43,352 bases of DNA from Gemmatimonadota bacterium (GTDB lineage: Bacteria > Gemmatimonadota > Gemmatimonadetes > Gemmatimonadales > Gemmatimonadaceae): positions 1-43,352 of the forward strand of contig JAGWRI010000049.1 in NCBI GenBank assembly GCA_028876525.1, written 5' to 3'. Position numbers and translations under genes: made by a program. The notes under the pieces were generated by a model. The model searched no databases and was not told the DNA's origin. It saw only the letters and a program-made list of their open reading frames with translations. This document shows positions 10,855 to 20,223 of the stretch, piece after piece; position 1 is the stretch's first letter, and each line of letters opens with the position of its first letter.

Positions 10855-12225
10855 TCACACCCGCACGCCCTGGGCGCGCAGCCAGCCTTCCATCTCGCCG
10901 CGGATCGCGGCCAGCCGCTCCGGGGTCCGGGCCTCGAACCGGGCGACGATCACGGGCTGGGTATTGGAGGCGCGGATGAGCCCCCATCCGTCGCCGAACA
11001 GCACGCGCACGCCGTCGACGTCGATCACGTCGTGCGAGGCGCGAAAGTGATTCACGGCGCGCTTGACGACTGCGAACTTGAGGTCGTCGGGGCAGTCGAT
11101 GCGGATCTCTGGGGTGACCTCGTAGGCGGGCACGTCGGCGAGCAGCTCGCGAACCGTGCGGCCGGCGGCGGCGACGATGCGGAGGATTCGCGCCGCCGCG
11201 TACAGCGCGTCGTCGTGGCCGTAGAACCCCTCGGTGAAGAACATGTGGCCGGACATCTCGCCGGCCAGGGGCGCGTGCAGCTCCTTCATCTTCTCCTTGA
11301 TGAGCGAGTGCCCGGTCTTCCACATCACGGGCTCGCCGCCGGCGGCGCGAATGGCGTCGGGCAGGGCCTGCGAACACTTCACGTCGAAGATGACGGCCTG
11401 CCCCTGCCCCGTGCGCGCCAGCACGTCGCGGGCGTAGAGGATGAGCAGGCGGTCGCCCCACACGATCGCGCCCCGGTCGTCCACGATGCCGATGCGGTCG
11501 GCGTCGCCGTCGAAGGCGATGCCCAACTCGGCGCCGTCGGCGCGCACCGCGGCGACGAGCGCGGCGAGGTTCTCGGGGACGGTGGGATCGGGGTGGTGGT
11601 TGGGGAAGGTCCCGTCGCTCTCGCAGAACAGGCCCCGCCCCGCGACGCCCAGCCGCGCGAACAGCTGCGGCGCGACCAGCGCACCGGCGCCGTTGCCGCA
11701 GTCGTAGACGACCTTCACCGGCCGGGCGAGGGGCCCGGTGCGGGCCACGATGTCGTCGAGGTAGCGGGCCACGACCTGCTCGTCGCGCACGGTGCCGCGG
11801 CGGGCCGACGCGGCGGCCGGCGTCTGCGTGATCCGGTACAGCTCCTGGATCTCGGCGCCGTACACCGGGGCCGTGCCGCGGCTGATCTTGAACCCGTTGA
11901 ACTCGGGGGGATTGTGCGACCCGGTGATCTGGATGCCGCCGGCCACGTCGAGGTGATTCAGGGCCCAGTACACGAGCGGGGTGGGAACGACGCCGACGTC
12001 CACGACGTCGCGGCCGGCGCCGGTGAGCCCGTTGACGAGGGCGTCGCGCAGCGCCGCGCCGCTGGGGCGATTGTCGCGCCCGACCACGATCGGGCCCGGC
12101 AGGCCGCGGGCGTCGAGATGGCGGGCGTACGCCGAGCCCACGGCGTGCGCCGCCTCGGCCGTGAGGTCCTGCCCCACCACGCCGCGGATGTCGTATTCGC
12201 GAAAGATGCCGGATGCCAGTGCCAT
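10855..12225 (-). CDS. Phosphomannomutase/phosphoglucomutase
   Basis: MALASGIFREYDIRGVVGQDLT..., TGSHNPPEFNGFK catalytic Ser, FDGDADRIG metal loop; ATG at 12225 preceded by GAGGA. Confidence 0.94.
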   Translation of the reverse strand: MALASGIFREYDIRGVVGQDLTAEAAHAVGSAYARHLDARGLPGPIVVGRDNRPSGAALRDALVNGLTGAGRDVVDVGVVPTPLVYWALNHLDVAGGIQITGSHNPPEFNGFKISRGTAPVYGAEIQELYRITQTPAAASARRGTVRDEQVVARYLDDIVARTGPLARPVKVVYDCGNGAGALVAPQLFARLGVAGRGLFCESDGTFPNHHPDPTVPENLAALVAAVRADGAELGIAFDGDADRIGIVDDRGAIVWGDRLLILYARDVLARTGQGQAVIFDVKCSQALPDAIRAAGGEPVMWKTGHSLIKEKMKELHAPLAGEMSGHMFFTEGFYGHDDALYAAARILRIVAAAGRTVRELLADVPAYEVTPEIRIDCPDDLKFAVVKRAVNHFRASHDVIDVDGVRVLFGDGWGLIRASNTQPVIVARFEARTPERLAAIRGEMEGWLRAQGVRV

Positions 12226-12235
12226 ACGAGTCCTC

Positions 12236-12268
12236 AAAAAACGGACGGGGCCGCGCCGGGCCCCGTCC
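12236..12268 (-). terminator. Rho-independent terminator at the end of the nuo operon
   Basis: Perfect 10-bp stem GGACGGGGCC / GGCCCCGTCC with 6-nt loop (12243-12252 / 12259-12268), then on the minus strand G + TTTTTT (12241-12236). Confidence 0.88.
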
Positions 12269-12292
12269 CTTGCCGCGCCGCCGACGGCCGGG

Positions 12293-13822
12293 TTACGGTC
12301 GCGGGGCGCGGGCGGTGATCGGCGCGACGGTGACCGGCGTGGCCCGCAGCGCGCCGGCGCGCGCCAGTCCGACGAGCTGGTCGGGCACGAGCCCCAGGAC
12401 CAGGATCGCGAGCACGCTCACGAGGAGCACGGCGCGGGTGAGGCCGGGGGTCGGGCCGGGGGCCGGCGCGTCGTCGGGCCGCGGCTTCATGAACATCACC
12501 ATCACCACGGAGAGATAATAGCCCGCCGACACCACGGTGGTCAGCACCAGGATCACGGCGAGCGCGACCTGGGGCGCGGGCGCCTGGAGGGCGGCCTGCA
12601 GGACGTACCACTTGGCGAAGAACCCTGCCCCGCCGAACACCGGGAAGCCGAGCAGCGACAGCATCAGGATGCCCATGCCCAGCGCCAGCCACGGGCGCAC
12701 GCCCCACAGGCCGGCGAGGTCGTCGATCATCACCGGACGGTCGTCCTGGCGGCTGAGCACGATGATGACGGCAAAGGCGCCGAAGGTGGCCAGCGTGTAG
12801 GCCAGCAGGTAGAAGAGCAGCGCCGAGCCTGCTTGCCCGCTGCCCGCGGCGAGCGCGACGAGCAGGAAGCCGGCGTGGGCGATGCTCGAGTAGGCGAGCA
12901 TGCGCTTGATGTTGCGCTGGGCGAGCCCGACGGCGTTGCCGACGATCATCGTGGCGACGGCGAGGCCGGCCACGGCGGGCCGCCAGGCGTCGAACGCCGC
13001 CGGGAACGCCTCCATCCAGACGCGGAGCAGCGCCGCGAACGCGGCGGCCTTGACCGTGGCGGCCATGTAGGCGGTGATCGGCGACGGCGCGCCGTCGTAG
13101 ACGTCGGGCGCCCACATGTGGAACGGCACCGCGGCGACCTTGAACCCGAACCCGATGAGCATCAGCGCGACGCCGATGACGAGCAGCGGGCTGCCGGCCA
13201 GCCGCAGCTCGCCGATCCGGGAGGCGATGTCGCCGAGGTTGGTGGATCCGGTGGCGCCGTACACGAGCGCCATGCCGTACAGCAGGAACGCCGTGGCGAA
13301 GGCGCCGAGCAGGAAGTACTTGAGGGCGCCCTCGGCGCCGCGCGCGCTGCGGCGGTTGATGCCGGCCAGCGCGTACACCGACAGCGACATCAGCTCGACG
13401 CCGAGAAAGACGATCATCAGGTCCTGGGCGGCGGCGAGAAGCATCATGCCGGCCGACGCGAACAGGATCAGCACGTGCGACTCGGCCGTGCCGATGTCCT
13501 GGCGGGCGTTGTCGTCAATGGTGAGGGCGATGGCGAACACGGTGCCGAGCAGGATCACGACGTCGGCCATCCAGCGGAAGTTGTCCACCGCGATCGGGCC
13601 TTCGGTGGCCGTCCGCTGGGCGTAGAGGCTGGAAATGACGTAGAGCCCGGTGGCCAGGGCGAGCGCGAGGCTCGCGAAGCCGACGTGACGCTGGTGGGCC
13701 GTGCTGGGCGGCCGCCAGGCCGCCCACACGAGGAGCAGCATGGCGCCCGCCACGAGCAGGAGGTCGGGCCCGAGGGCGGTCATGAGCTGGGCGGGCACGG
13801 CGAGATCGAGGGGACGCATCAC
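12293..13822 (-). CDS. nuoN: NADH-quinone oxidoreductase subunit N
   Basis: 509 aa multi-TM antiporter-like subunit, last gene of the nuo operon. Confidence 0.95.
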   Translation of the reverse strand: MMRPLDLAVPAQLMTALGPDLLLVAGAMLLLVWAAWRPPSTAHQRHVGFASLALALATGLYVISSLYAQRTATEGPIAVDNFRWMADVVILLGTVFAIALTIDDNARQDIGTAESHVLILFASAGMMLLAAAQDLMIVFLGVELMSLSVYALAGINRRSARGAEGALKYFLLGAFATAFLLYGMALVYGATGSTNLGDIASRIGELRLAGSPLLVIGVALMLIGFGFKVAAVPFHMWAPDVYDGAPSPITAYMAATVKAAAFAALLRVWMEAFPAAFDAWRPAVAGLAVATMIVGNAVGLAQRNIKRMLAYSSIAHAGFLLVALAAGSGQAGSALLFYLLAYTLATFGAFAVIIVLSRQDDRPVMIDDLAGLWGVRPWLALGMGILMLSLLGFPVFGGAGFFAKWYVLQAALQAPAPQVALAVILVLTTVVSAGYYLSVVMVMFMKPRPDDAPAPGPTPGLTRAVLLVSVLAILVLGLVPDQLVGLARAGALRATPVTVAPITARAPRP

Positions 13823-15417
13823 TCAATCCCTCCCGCCGGCGCCTGGTTCTGCGCGATGGCCCGCGTCTGCACCGACTGCACGAAGCGCTCGGCCGAGGGC
13901 TCCATGCGCCGGAGCACGGGCTCGGGATAGACGCCCAGCCAGACGATGCCGGCGAGCAGCGGAATGAGCAGCGCCAGCTCGCGGCGGTTCAGGTCGGGGA
14001 TGTGGAAGTTGGCCTTCTTGTCCAGGGCGTTGAACAGGATGCGCTGGATGGCCCACAGGAGGTAGGCGGCGGAAAAGATGACCGCGGTGGCGGCGATGAG
14101 GGCATACACCGGATAGGTCCGGAATGCGCCGATGAGGACGAGGAACTCGCCGATGAACCCGTTGGTGCCCGGCACGCCGATGCTGCTGAACGTCACGACG
14201 GTGAGGGCGGCGGCGAACATCGGCACCACGCGGGCGATCCCGCCGTAGTCCTCGATCAGGCGCGTGTGACGACGCTCGTAGATCATCCCGATGAGGAAGA
14301 ACAGCGCGCCGGTGGAGATGCCGTGGTTGATCATCACCATCAGCGCGCCCTGCACGCTCTGCACCGTGAGGGCGAAGATGCCCAGCATCACGAACCCGAG
14401 GTGGCTCACCGAGGAATACGCCACGAGCTTCTTGAAGTCGGGCTGGACGAGCGACACGAGCGCGCCGTACACGATGCCGATCACCGCCAGGGTGAGGACG
14501 ATGGCGCGCACGGTGGCGTTGGTGGCCACCGCCGGAAACAGGGGCACGGCCAGCCGGATGAACCCGAACGTGCCCAGTTTGAGCATGATGCTGGCCAGCA
14601 CCACCGACCCCGGCGTCGGCGCCTCGACGTGGGCGTCGGGGAGCCACGTGTGGAAGGGGAACATCGGCACCTTCACCGCGAAGGCGAGGAAGAAGGCGCC
14701 GAACAGCCAGAACGCCGCCGTGTGGGACACCCGCGCCGTGGCGAGGATGGCGTCGTAGCTGAAGTCGGGAATGCCGGTGAGGCGCGACCGCGCGGCGAGC
14801 CCGAGGTACACGATGGCGACGAGCATCAGCAGCGAGCCGACCATCGTGTAAAGGAAGAACTTGATGCTGGCGTACAGCCGCCGATCGCCGCCCCAGACGC
14901 CGACGATGAAGTACATCGGCACGAGCATCACTTCCCACATCACGTAGAAGAGGAAGAGATCGAGCGACATGAACACGCCCAGCATCCCGGCCGTCAGGAT
15001 GAGCAGCAGCGCGTAGTAGGCGTGGGTCCGCCTGCGGATGCTCGTCCAGCCGCCGAGGACGGCCAGCACCATGATCGACGTCGTGAGCAGGATCATCATC
15101 AGCGAGATCCCGTCGATGCCGAGCGAGAAGCGGATGCCCCAGGAGGGGATCCACGGAACGTTGAACGCCGCCTGCCAGCCCGCGACCGCGGGGTCGTACG
15201 CCCACCAGAGTCCGAGCGAGACGACGAACTCGGCGGCCAGGGTGACGAGGGCGATCAGGCGCGGCGCACCGGCCGTGCCCGAGGCCACGTCGTCGTCGCC
15301 CGGCGGGCCGCCCGGCGCGCCGTGCAGCCAGATCGCCGCGGCGCCCAGCGTGGGCACCAGCAGCAGCATCGGCAGCACCCAGTGCATGTACCCGATGGAG
15401 GTCAGGAATTCGTTCAT
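13819..15417 (-). CDS. nuoM: NADH-quinone oxidoreductase subunit M
   Basis: MNEFLTSIGYMHWVLPMLLLVP...; FHTWLPDAHVEAPTPGSVVLA motif. Confidence 0.96.
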   Translation of the reverse strand: MNEFLTSIGYMHWVLPMLLLVPTLGAAAIWLHGAPGGPPGDDDVASGTAGAPRLIALVTLAAEFVVSLGLWWAYDPAVAGWQAAFNVPWIPSWGIRFSLGIDGISLMMILLTTSIMVLAVLGGWTSIRRRTHAYYALLLILTAGMLGVFMSLDLFLFYVMWEVMLVPMYFIVGVWGGDRRLYASIKFFLYTMVGSLLMLVAIVYLGLAARSRLTGIPDFSYDAILATARVSHTAAFWLFGAFFLAFAVKVPMFPFHTWLPDAHVEAPTPGSVVLASIMLKLGTFGFIRLAVPLFPAVATNATVRAIVLTLAVIGIVYGALVSLVQPDFKKLVAYSSVSHLGFVMLGIFALTVQSVQGALMVMINHGISTGALFFLIGMIYERRHTRLIEDYGGIARVVPMFAAALTVVTFSSIGVPGTNGFIGEFLVLIGAFRTYPVYALIAATAVIFSAAYLLWAIQRILFNALDKKANFHIPDLNRRELALLIPLLAGIVWLGVYPEPVLRRMEPSAERFVQSVQTRAIAQNQAPAGGIE

Positions 15418-17615
15418 GGCAGCACCGAGTGGTGGAAGGCGCCGAGGACGAGGAGGACGCCCAGGACCAGCACCCACGCGTACGTGCCGAGCTGTCCGGA
15501 CTGGAACTGCGAGCCGATCCACCCGGTGAGGCGGGCCAGCCAGGCGCTGCCGTTCACGAGCAGGCCGTCGATGAGGCCGGTGTCGATGCCGCGCCACAGC
15601 AGGTTGCGCGACACGTCGTACGTCGGCCGGACGACGGCCGCGTCGTAGATCTCGTCGACGTAGTACTTGTTGTTGAGCACCCGCTCGAAGCCCTGTTCGG
15701 GGCTGGCCTGCGCCTTGGGCACGAGCCGCGCCGGCTTGAGCACCGTCACGGCGATGGCGATGCCGGAGACGGCGATCGCGACGGCGACGGCGATGAGCAG
15801 CCCTTCGGTGCCGGCGGCCACTTCCCCGCCCGATCCGACCACGCGGGCCGTGCCGGCGCCCACGACCGGATCGAGCCAGTGCTCGAGGAGGCCGGTGGGC
15901 CCGAGCGGAAGCGCGCGGGTGACGATCTCCGGCAGATTGAACCAGCCGCCCACCGCGGCGAGGATGCCGAGCACGACCAGCGGACCGGTCATGACCCACG
16001 GCGCCTCGTGCAGGTGCGCGCGCTCCTGCTCGCCGGTGCGGTTCGGTCCGTGGAAGGTATAGAGCATGAGCCGCGTCATGTAGATCGCAGTCAGCAGCGC
16101 GGCGGCAAGGCCAAGGGCGTACGCGCCGTAGATGACCACGGTGCCGGGAAGTCCCAGCCAGTGCGCCTGGGCCAGCGTGCTGCCGTCGGCCCGCGAAAAC
16201 AGCGTGCCGAGGATCTCGTCCTTGGAGAAGAAGCCGGAGAACGGCGGGATGCCGGAGATGGCGAGGGTCGCGATCCACATCAGGATCCAGGTGACCTTCA
16301 TGTGCTTCCGGAGGCCGCCCATGTTGCGCATGTCCTGGGCGTCGTCGTGGCGGTGCGTGTGGTGGTACGCCTCGTGCATGACGTGGATCACCGAGCCGGC
16401 GCCGAGGAAGAGCAGCGCCTTGAAGAAGGCGTGCGTCATCAGGTGGAAGATGCCGGCCACGTATGCCCCGGCCCCGACGCCGACGAACATGTAGCCGAGT
16501 TGGGACACCGTGGAGTACGCGAGGACCTTCTTGATGTCCCACTGCTTGAGGCCGATCGTCGCCGCGAAGAACGCCGTGAGCGCGCCGACCACGATCACGG
16601 TCAGGCCGGCCACCGGCGCGGCGGCGAAGATGAAGTTGCTGCGCGCGATGAGGTAGACGCCGGCGGTGACCATCGTCGCGGCGTGGATCAGCGCCGAGAC
16701 CGGGGTCGGACCGGCCATCGCGTCGGGGAGCCAGATGTAGAGCGGGATCTGGGCGCTCTTGCCCGTGCAGCCGAGGAAGAAGAACAGCGCGATGGCCGTG
16801 ATCAGCGGGCCGCCGAACACGAACGCGCCGGCCTGCGCCTGGAGGGCGCTGAAGTCGAGCGTCCCGTAGTTCGCGAACAGGAGGAACATCGCGATCAGGA
16901 ACCCGAAGTCGCCGATGCGGTTGACGATGAACGCCTTCTTGCCGGCGTCGGCGTTGGCCTTCTCGCTGAACCAGAAGCCGATGAGCAGGTACGAGCACAG
17001 CCCCACGCCCTCCCACCCGATGAACAGCAGCGGATAGTTGGCGCCGAGCACCAGCACGAGCATGAAGAAGACGAACAGGTTCAGATAGGCGAAGTACCGC
17101 GGATACCCGGGGTCCTCGCGCATGTAGCCGACGCTGAAGATGTGGATCAGCATGCCGACGCCGGTCACGACGAGCACCATGACCATCGACAGCTGGTCCA
17201 GCCGGAACGCGACGTCGACCGACAGGTCGCCCACCGGCATCCACGAGAAGTAGCGCTGGACGAAGGGGGCGCTCAGGTCGGGCACCGCGCGCATGGCCAG
17301 GAACGCCGCCGCGGCGAGCAGGAAGGCCGCCACGAGCACGCCGGGGCCGACGATGCTGGTGACGGCGGCGAACCGGTGCCGGGTGGACGCGTGGGCGGCA
17401 TGGGCGTCCCCGTGCCCGGCGCCGTCGTCGTCGCCGTGGGCGGCGTGCGACGCCGCGGTGGGGTCTGCCGGGCCGAAGTGCGCGGCCGACGTCAACGCCA
17501 CGAGCCCGTTGATCAGGAACCCGAGCAGCGGCAACAGGGGGATGGCCCACATCCAGCCGGCTGCGGTGCCGGCCAGGGGGTTCGTCCCCGCGGAAGCTGC
17601 GGATTGGATGAGCAT
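15414..17615 (-). CDS. nuoL: NADH-quinone oxidoreductase subunit L
   Basis: [16 protein letters not shown]...; WEGVGLCSYLLIGFW, IWLPDAMAGPTPVSALIHAATMVTAGVYL. Confidence 0.96.
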   Translation of the reverse strand: MLIQSAASAGTNPLAGTAAGWMWAIPLLPLLGFLINGLVALTSAAHFGPADPTAASHAAHGDDDGAGHGDAHAAHASTRHRFAAVTSIVGPGVLVAAFLLAAAAFLAMRAVPDLSAPFVQRYFSWMPVGDLSVDVAFRLDQLSMVMVLVVTGVGMLIHIFSVGYMREDPGYPRYFAYLNLFVFFMLVLVLGANYPLLFIGWEGVGLCSYLLIGFWFSEKANADAGKKAFIVNRIGDFGFLIAMFLLFANYGTLDFSALQAQAGAFVFGGPLITAIALFFFLGCTGKSAQIPLYIWLPDAMAGPTPVSALIHAATMVTAGVYLIARSNFIFAAAPVAGLTVIVVGALTAFFAATIGLKQWDIKKVLAYSTVSQLGYMFVGVGAGAYVAGIFHLMTHAFFKALLFLGAGSVIHVMHEAYHHTHRHDDAQDMRNMGGLRKHMKVTWILMWIATLAISGIPPFSGFFSKDEILGTLFSRADGSTLAQAHWLGLPGTVVIYGAYALGLAAALLTAIYMTRLMLYTFHGPNRTGEQERAHLHEAPWVMTGPLVVLGILAAVGGWFNLPEIVTRALPLGPTGLLEHWLDPVVGAGTARVVGSGGEVAAGTEGLLIAVAVAIAVSGIAIAVTVLKPARLVPKAQASPEQGFERVLNNKYYVDEIYDAAVVRPTYDVSRNLLWRGIDTGLIDGLLVNGSAWLARLTGWIGSQFQSGQLGTYAWVLVLGVLLVLGAFHHSVLP

Positions 17616-17908
17616 CAGCCCTTGAGCAGGTTGATGTTCTGGAGGTCCACCGTGTGGCGGTGGCGGAAGAGCGCGATGATGATGGCAAGCCCGACGGCCG
17701 CCTCGGCGGCGGCCACGGTCATGACGAGGAACACGAACACCTGCCCCCCGGCCCCGTACACGCGGGCGAAGGCGACGAAGGTGAGGTTCACGGCGTTGAG
17801 CATCAGCTCCACGCACATGAACACGATGATCGCGTTGCGGCGCGTCAGCACGCCGATCACGCCGATCGAGAACAGCACGGCCGAGAAGAAGAGCGACTCA
17901 GCGAGCAT
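17615..17908 (-). CDS. nuoK: NADH-quinone oxidoreductase subunit K
   Basis: 97 aa; [35 protein letters not shown]. Confidence 0.97.
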   Translation of the reverse strand: MLAESLFFSAVLFSIGVIGVLTRRNAIIVFMCVELMLNAVNLTFVAFARVYGAGGQVFVFLVMTVAAAEAAVGLAIIIALFRHRHTVDLQNINLLKG

Positions 17909-18446
17909 CGGCCCTCCGCTTGCCCAGCACCACCGCGCCGACGATGGCGGCCAGCAGCACCACGCTGGTCACCTCGAAGGCGAGGAGATACTCGTGGAAC
18001 AGGGGGCCGGCCACGGGCGCGATGGCGCCCTCGGCCGCCACCTGCTGCGCGGCGTAGCCGGCCGGCAGCGTATACGGCGCCGCGGTCGCGCCGCGGACGA
18101 GCGTGAACAGCTCGGCCACGAGCCCGAGGCCCACCGCGCCGGCGGCGAGCTTCCACCACAGGCCGCGGGCGTCGGCCAGCTCGGCCGGGTGCCCCAGATT
18201 CAGGAGCATGATGACGAACAGGAACACCACCATGATCGCGCCGGCGTACACGAGCACCTGGATGACGCCGATGAACTGGGCGTCGAGCATCACGTACAGC
18301 GCGGCGAGAGAGAACATCACCACGACCAGCCACATCGCCGCCGAAACCGGGCTCCGGCGGGTCACGAACACCACCGCCGACGCCATGGCCACGAGCCCGA
18401 ACAGGTAGAAGTGGAAGGTGTAGAACAGCGAGGGAACGTCCGGCAT
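17898..18446 (-). CDS. nuoJ: NADH-quinone oxidoreductase subunit J
   Basis: [24 protein letters not shown]...; [27 protein letters not shown]. Confidence 0.96.
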   Translation of the reverse strand: MPDVPSLFYTFHFYLFGLVAMASAVVFVTRRSPVSAAMWLVVVMFSLAALYVMLDAQFIGVIQVLVYAGAIMVVFLFVIMLLNLGHPAELADARGLWWKLAAGAVGLGLVAELFTLVRGATAAPYTLPAGYAAQQVAAEGAIAPVAGPLFHEYLLAFEVTSVVLLAAIVGAVVLGKRRADAR

Positions 18447-18943
18447 CACTCCCCCTTCGGGTCGGCGGGGTCCCACAGCTCGCACACCGGGTGCGTCTGC
18501 GCCATCAGCCGCTCGAGGTCGTACACGAACCCCTGCCGGCTGTATTCCGAATTCTCGTAGTGCCGGCCGAGGTGGATCGCCTCTTCGGGGCACACCTCCT
18601 GGCAGTAGCCGCAGAAGATGCAGCGGAATTCGTCGATCTCGAACACGAGCGGATAGCGGTTCCCCTGCTCGTCCTCGCCCGGCACCAGCTTGATGCAGTT
18701 CGCCGGGCAGATCGACGGGCACAGCCCGCACGCCACGCACTTCGCCTTGCCGTCCTCGGTGGTCAGCATCCGGTGCGTGCCCCGCCACCGCGGCGAGAGC
18801 GGCTTCTTCTGCTCGGGATACTGCGTCGTCACCTTCTGCGGACTGAGCAGGTGCTTGGCCGTGAGGGCCATGCCCTTGAGCGTCGCCCGGATGTAGCTCG
18901 TCTGGGCGACGGGCCGGTCCAGCACCTTGACGCCGATGGCCAT
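18446..18943 (-). CDS. nuoI: NADH-quinone oxidoreductase subunit I (2x[4Fe-4S])
   Basis: CVACGLCPSICPANCI and CIFCGYCQEVCPEEAI ferredoxin motifs. Confidence 0.97.
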   Translation of the reverse strand: MAIGVKVLDRPVAQTSYIRATLKGMALTAKHLLSPQKVTTQYPEQKKPLSPRWRGTHRMLTTEDGKAKCVACGLCPSICPANCIKLVPGEDEQGNRYPLVFEIDEFRCIFCGYCQEVCPEEAIHLGRHYENSEYSRQGFVYDLERLMAQTHPVCELWDPADPKGE

Positions 18944-20223
18944 CAGTTGCGGCCCTCCGTCATCAACGCCGAGCGCGCCGCGAGGGCGCGCAGCTTCTCG
19001 ACGTTCCGTTGGTCGAGTCTCGAATAGGCCGGGCTGATCAGCCGGCCGCGGTCGATCAGGAAGAGCAGGACCGCCACGATCACCACGTTCAGGCCCAGCA
19101 GCGCGCCGCCGAACGCCCACGACCCGCGCGCCACGCCGGCCGCGTCGAGCCCGAGAATGGCGCTGGCGATCACCACGATGTACCCCAGCGACAGCGGCAG
19201 CAGCAGCTTCCAGCCCAGCGCCATCAGCTGATCGTACCGGAACCGCGGCAGCGTCCAGCGAATCCACATGTAGAAGAACACGAAGAACAGCGTCTTGAAG
19301 GCGAAGAACGCCCCCGTCGCCACCGTCTTCCACACCGTCCACGGCGCCACGTCCCAGTGCCCCGGGATGTCCCAGCCGCCGAAGAACAGCGTCACCATCA
19401 GCGCGCTGGCCGTCACCATGTTCGCGTACTCGGCAATGAAGAACATCGAGAACTTCATCGCGCTGTACTCGGCGTGGTAGCCGGCCACCAGCTCCGACTC
19501 CGCCTCGGGCAGGTCGAACGGCAGGCGGTTCGTCTCGGCGAACGCCGAGATCAGGAAGACCAGGAACGCCACCGTGAGGCCGAGCACGTTCCACATCCCG
19601 TTGGCCTGCTGCCGCACGATGTCGCCCAGCGCCACGTTCCCCGCCAGCAGCAGCACCGGGATCGTGGACATGCCCATGGCGATCTCGTACGACACCATCT
19701 GGGCGCTGGAGCGCAGCCCGCCCAGCAGCGCGTACTTGTTGTTCGAGCTCCACCCGGCCAGCACGATGCCGTACACGCCCAGCGACGAGACGGCGAGGAT
19801 GAACAGGTAGCCCACCGGCAACGGGGCCACGACCATGTCGATCAGCCCCCACGGCGTGGGCAGCGGCGACGCGAACGGGATCACGCACCACGTGAGCAGC
19901 GCCGGCACGAACGACATGGCCGGCGCGAGCACGAACAGCGGCAGATTCGCGGCGCTCGGGTACGTCTCCTCCTTCATGATGTTCTTGAGGCCGTCGGCCG
20001 CGGGCTGGAGCAGCCCGCCCGGTCCCACGCGGTTCGGCCCCAGGCGGTCCTGGATCCACGCCGAAATCTTGCGTTCGGCCAGCGTGAGCAGGGCGACCGT
20101 GACCATGTAGAGCGAGAACACGACCACCATCTTGATGACGGTGGCAATGAGGTAGACGGCCCCCGACGGCGGCGGGAGCTGCGGCGTGGCGATCTGCAGC
20201 AGCGCGTGGACGGGGGGCATCAT
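18943..20223 (-). CDS. nuoH: NADH-quinone oxidoreductase subunit H
   Basis: ERKISAWIQDRLGPNRVGPGGLLQPAADGLKNIMKEE; DLPEAESELVAGYHAEYSAMKF; start at one of two adjacent ATGs (20223 or 20220). Confidence 0.96.
   Translation of the reverse strand: MMPPVHALLQIATPQLPPPSGAVYLIATVIKMVVVFSLYMVTVALLTLAERKISAWIQDRLGPNRVGPGGLLQPAADGLKNIMKEETYPSAANLPLFVLAPAMSFVPALLTWCVIPFASPLPTPWGLIDMVVAPLPVGYLFILAVSSLGVYGIVLAGWSSNNKYALLGGLRSSAQMVSYEIAMGMSTIPVLLLAGNVALGDIVRQQANGMWNVLGLTVAFLVFLISAFAETNRLPFDLPEAESELVAGYHAEYSAMKFSMFFIAEYANMVTASALMVTLFFGGWDIPGHWDVAPWTVWKTVATGAFFAFKTLFFVFFYMWIRWTLPRFRYDQLMALGWKLLLPLSLGYIVVIASAILGLDAAGVARGSWAFGGALLGLNVVIVAVLLFLIDRGRLISPAYSRLDQRNVEKLRALAARSALMTEGRN

Noticed and set aside
8976-10979. 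667-aa plus-strand ORF antisense to UPF0182
   Set aside because: Same artefact: compositionally biased, no recognisable motif, opposite a real CDS.
13819-17688. 1289-aa minus-strand ORF containing NuoM
   Set aside because: Upstream 750 or so residues are an alternative frame of nuoL; NuoM starts at 15417.
15429-18560. 1043-aa plus-strand ORF antisense to nuoL-nuoK-nuoJ
   Set aside because: Low-complexity Arg/Glu/His/Gly-rich translation opposite well-supported nuo genes; a high-GC codon-bias artefact.
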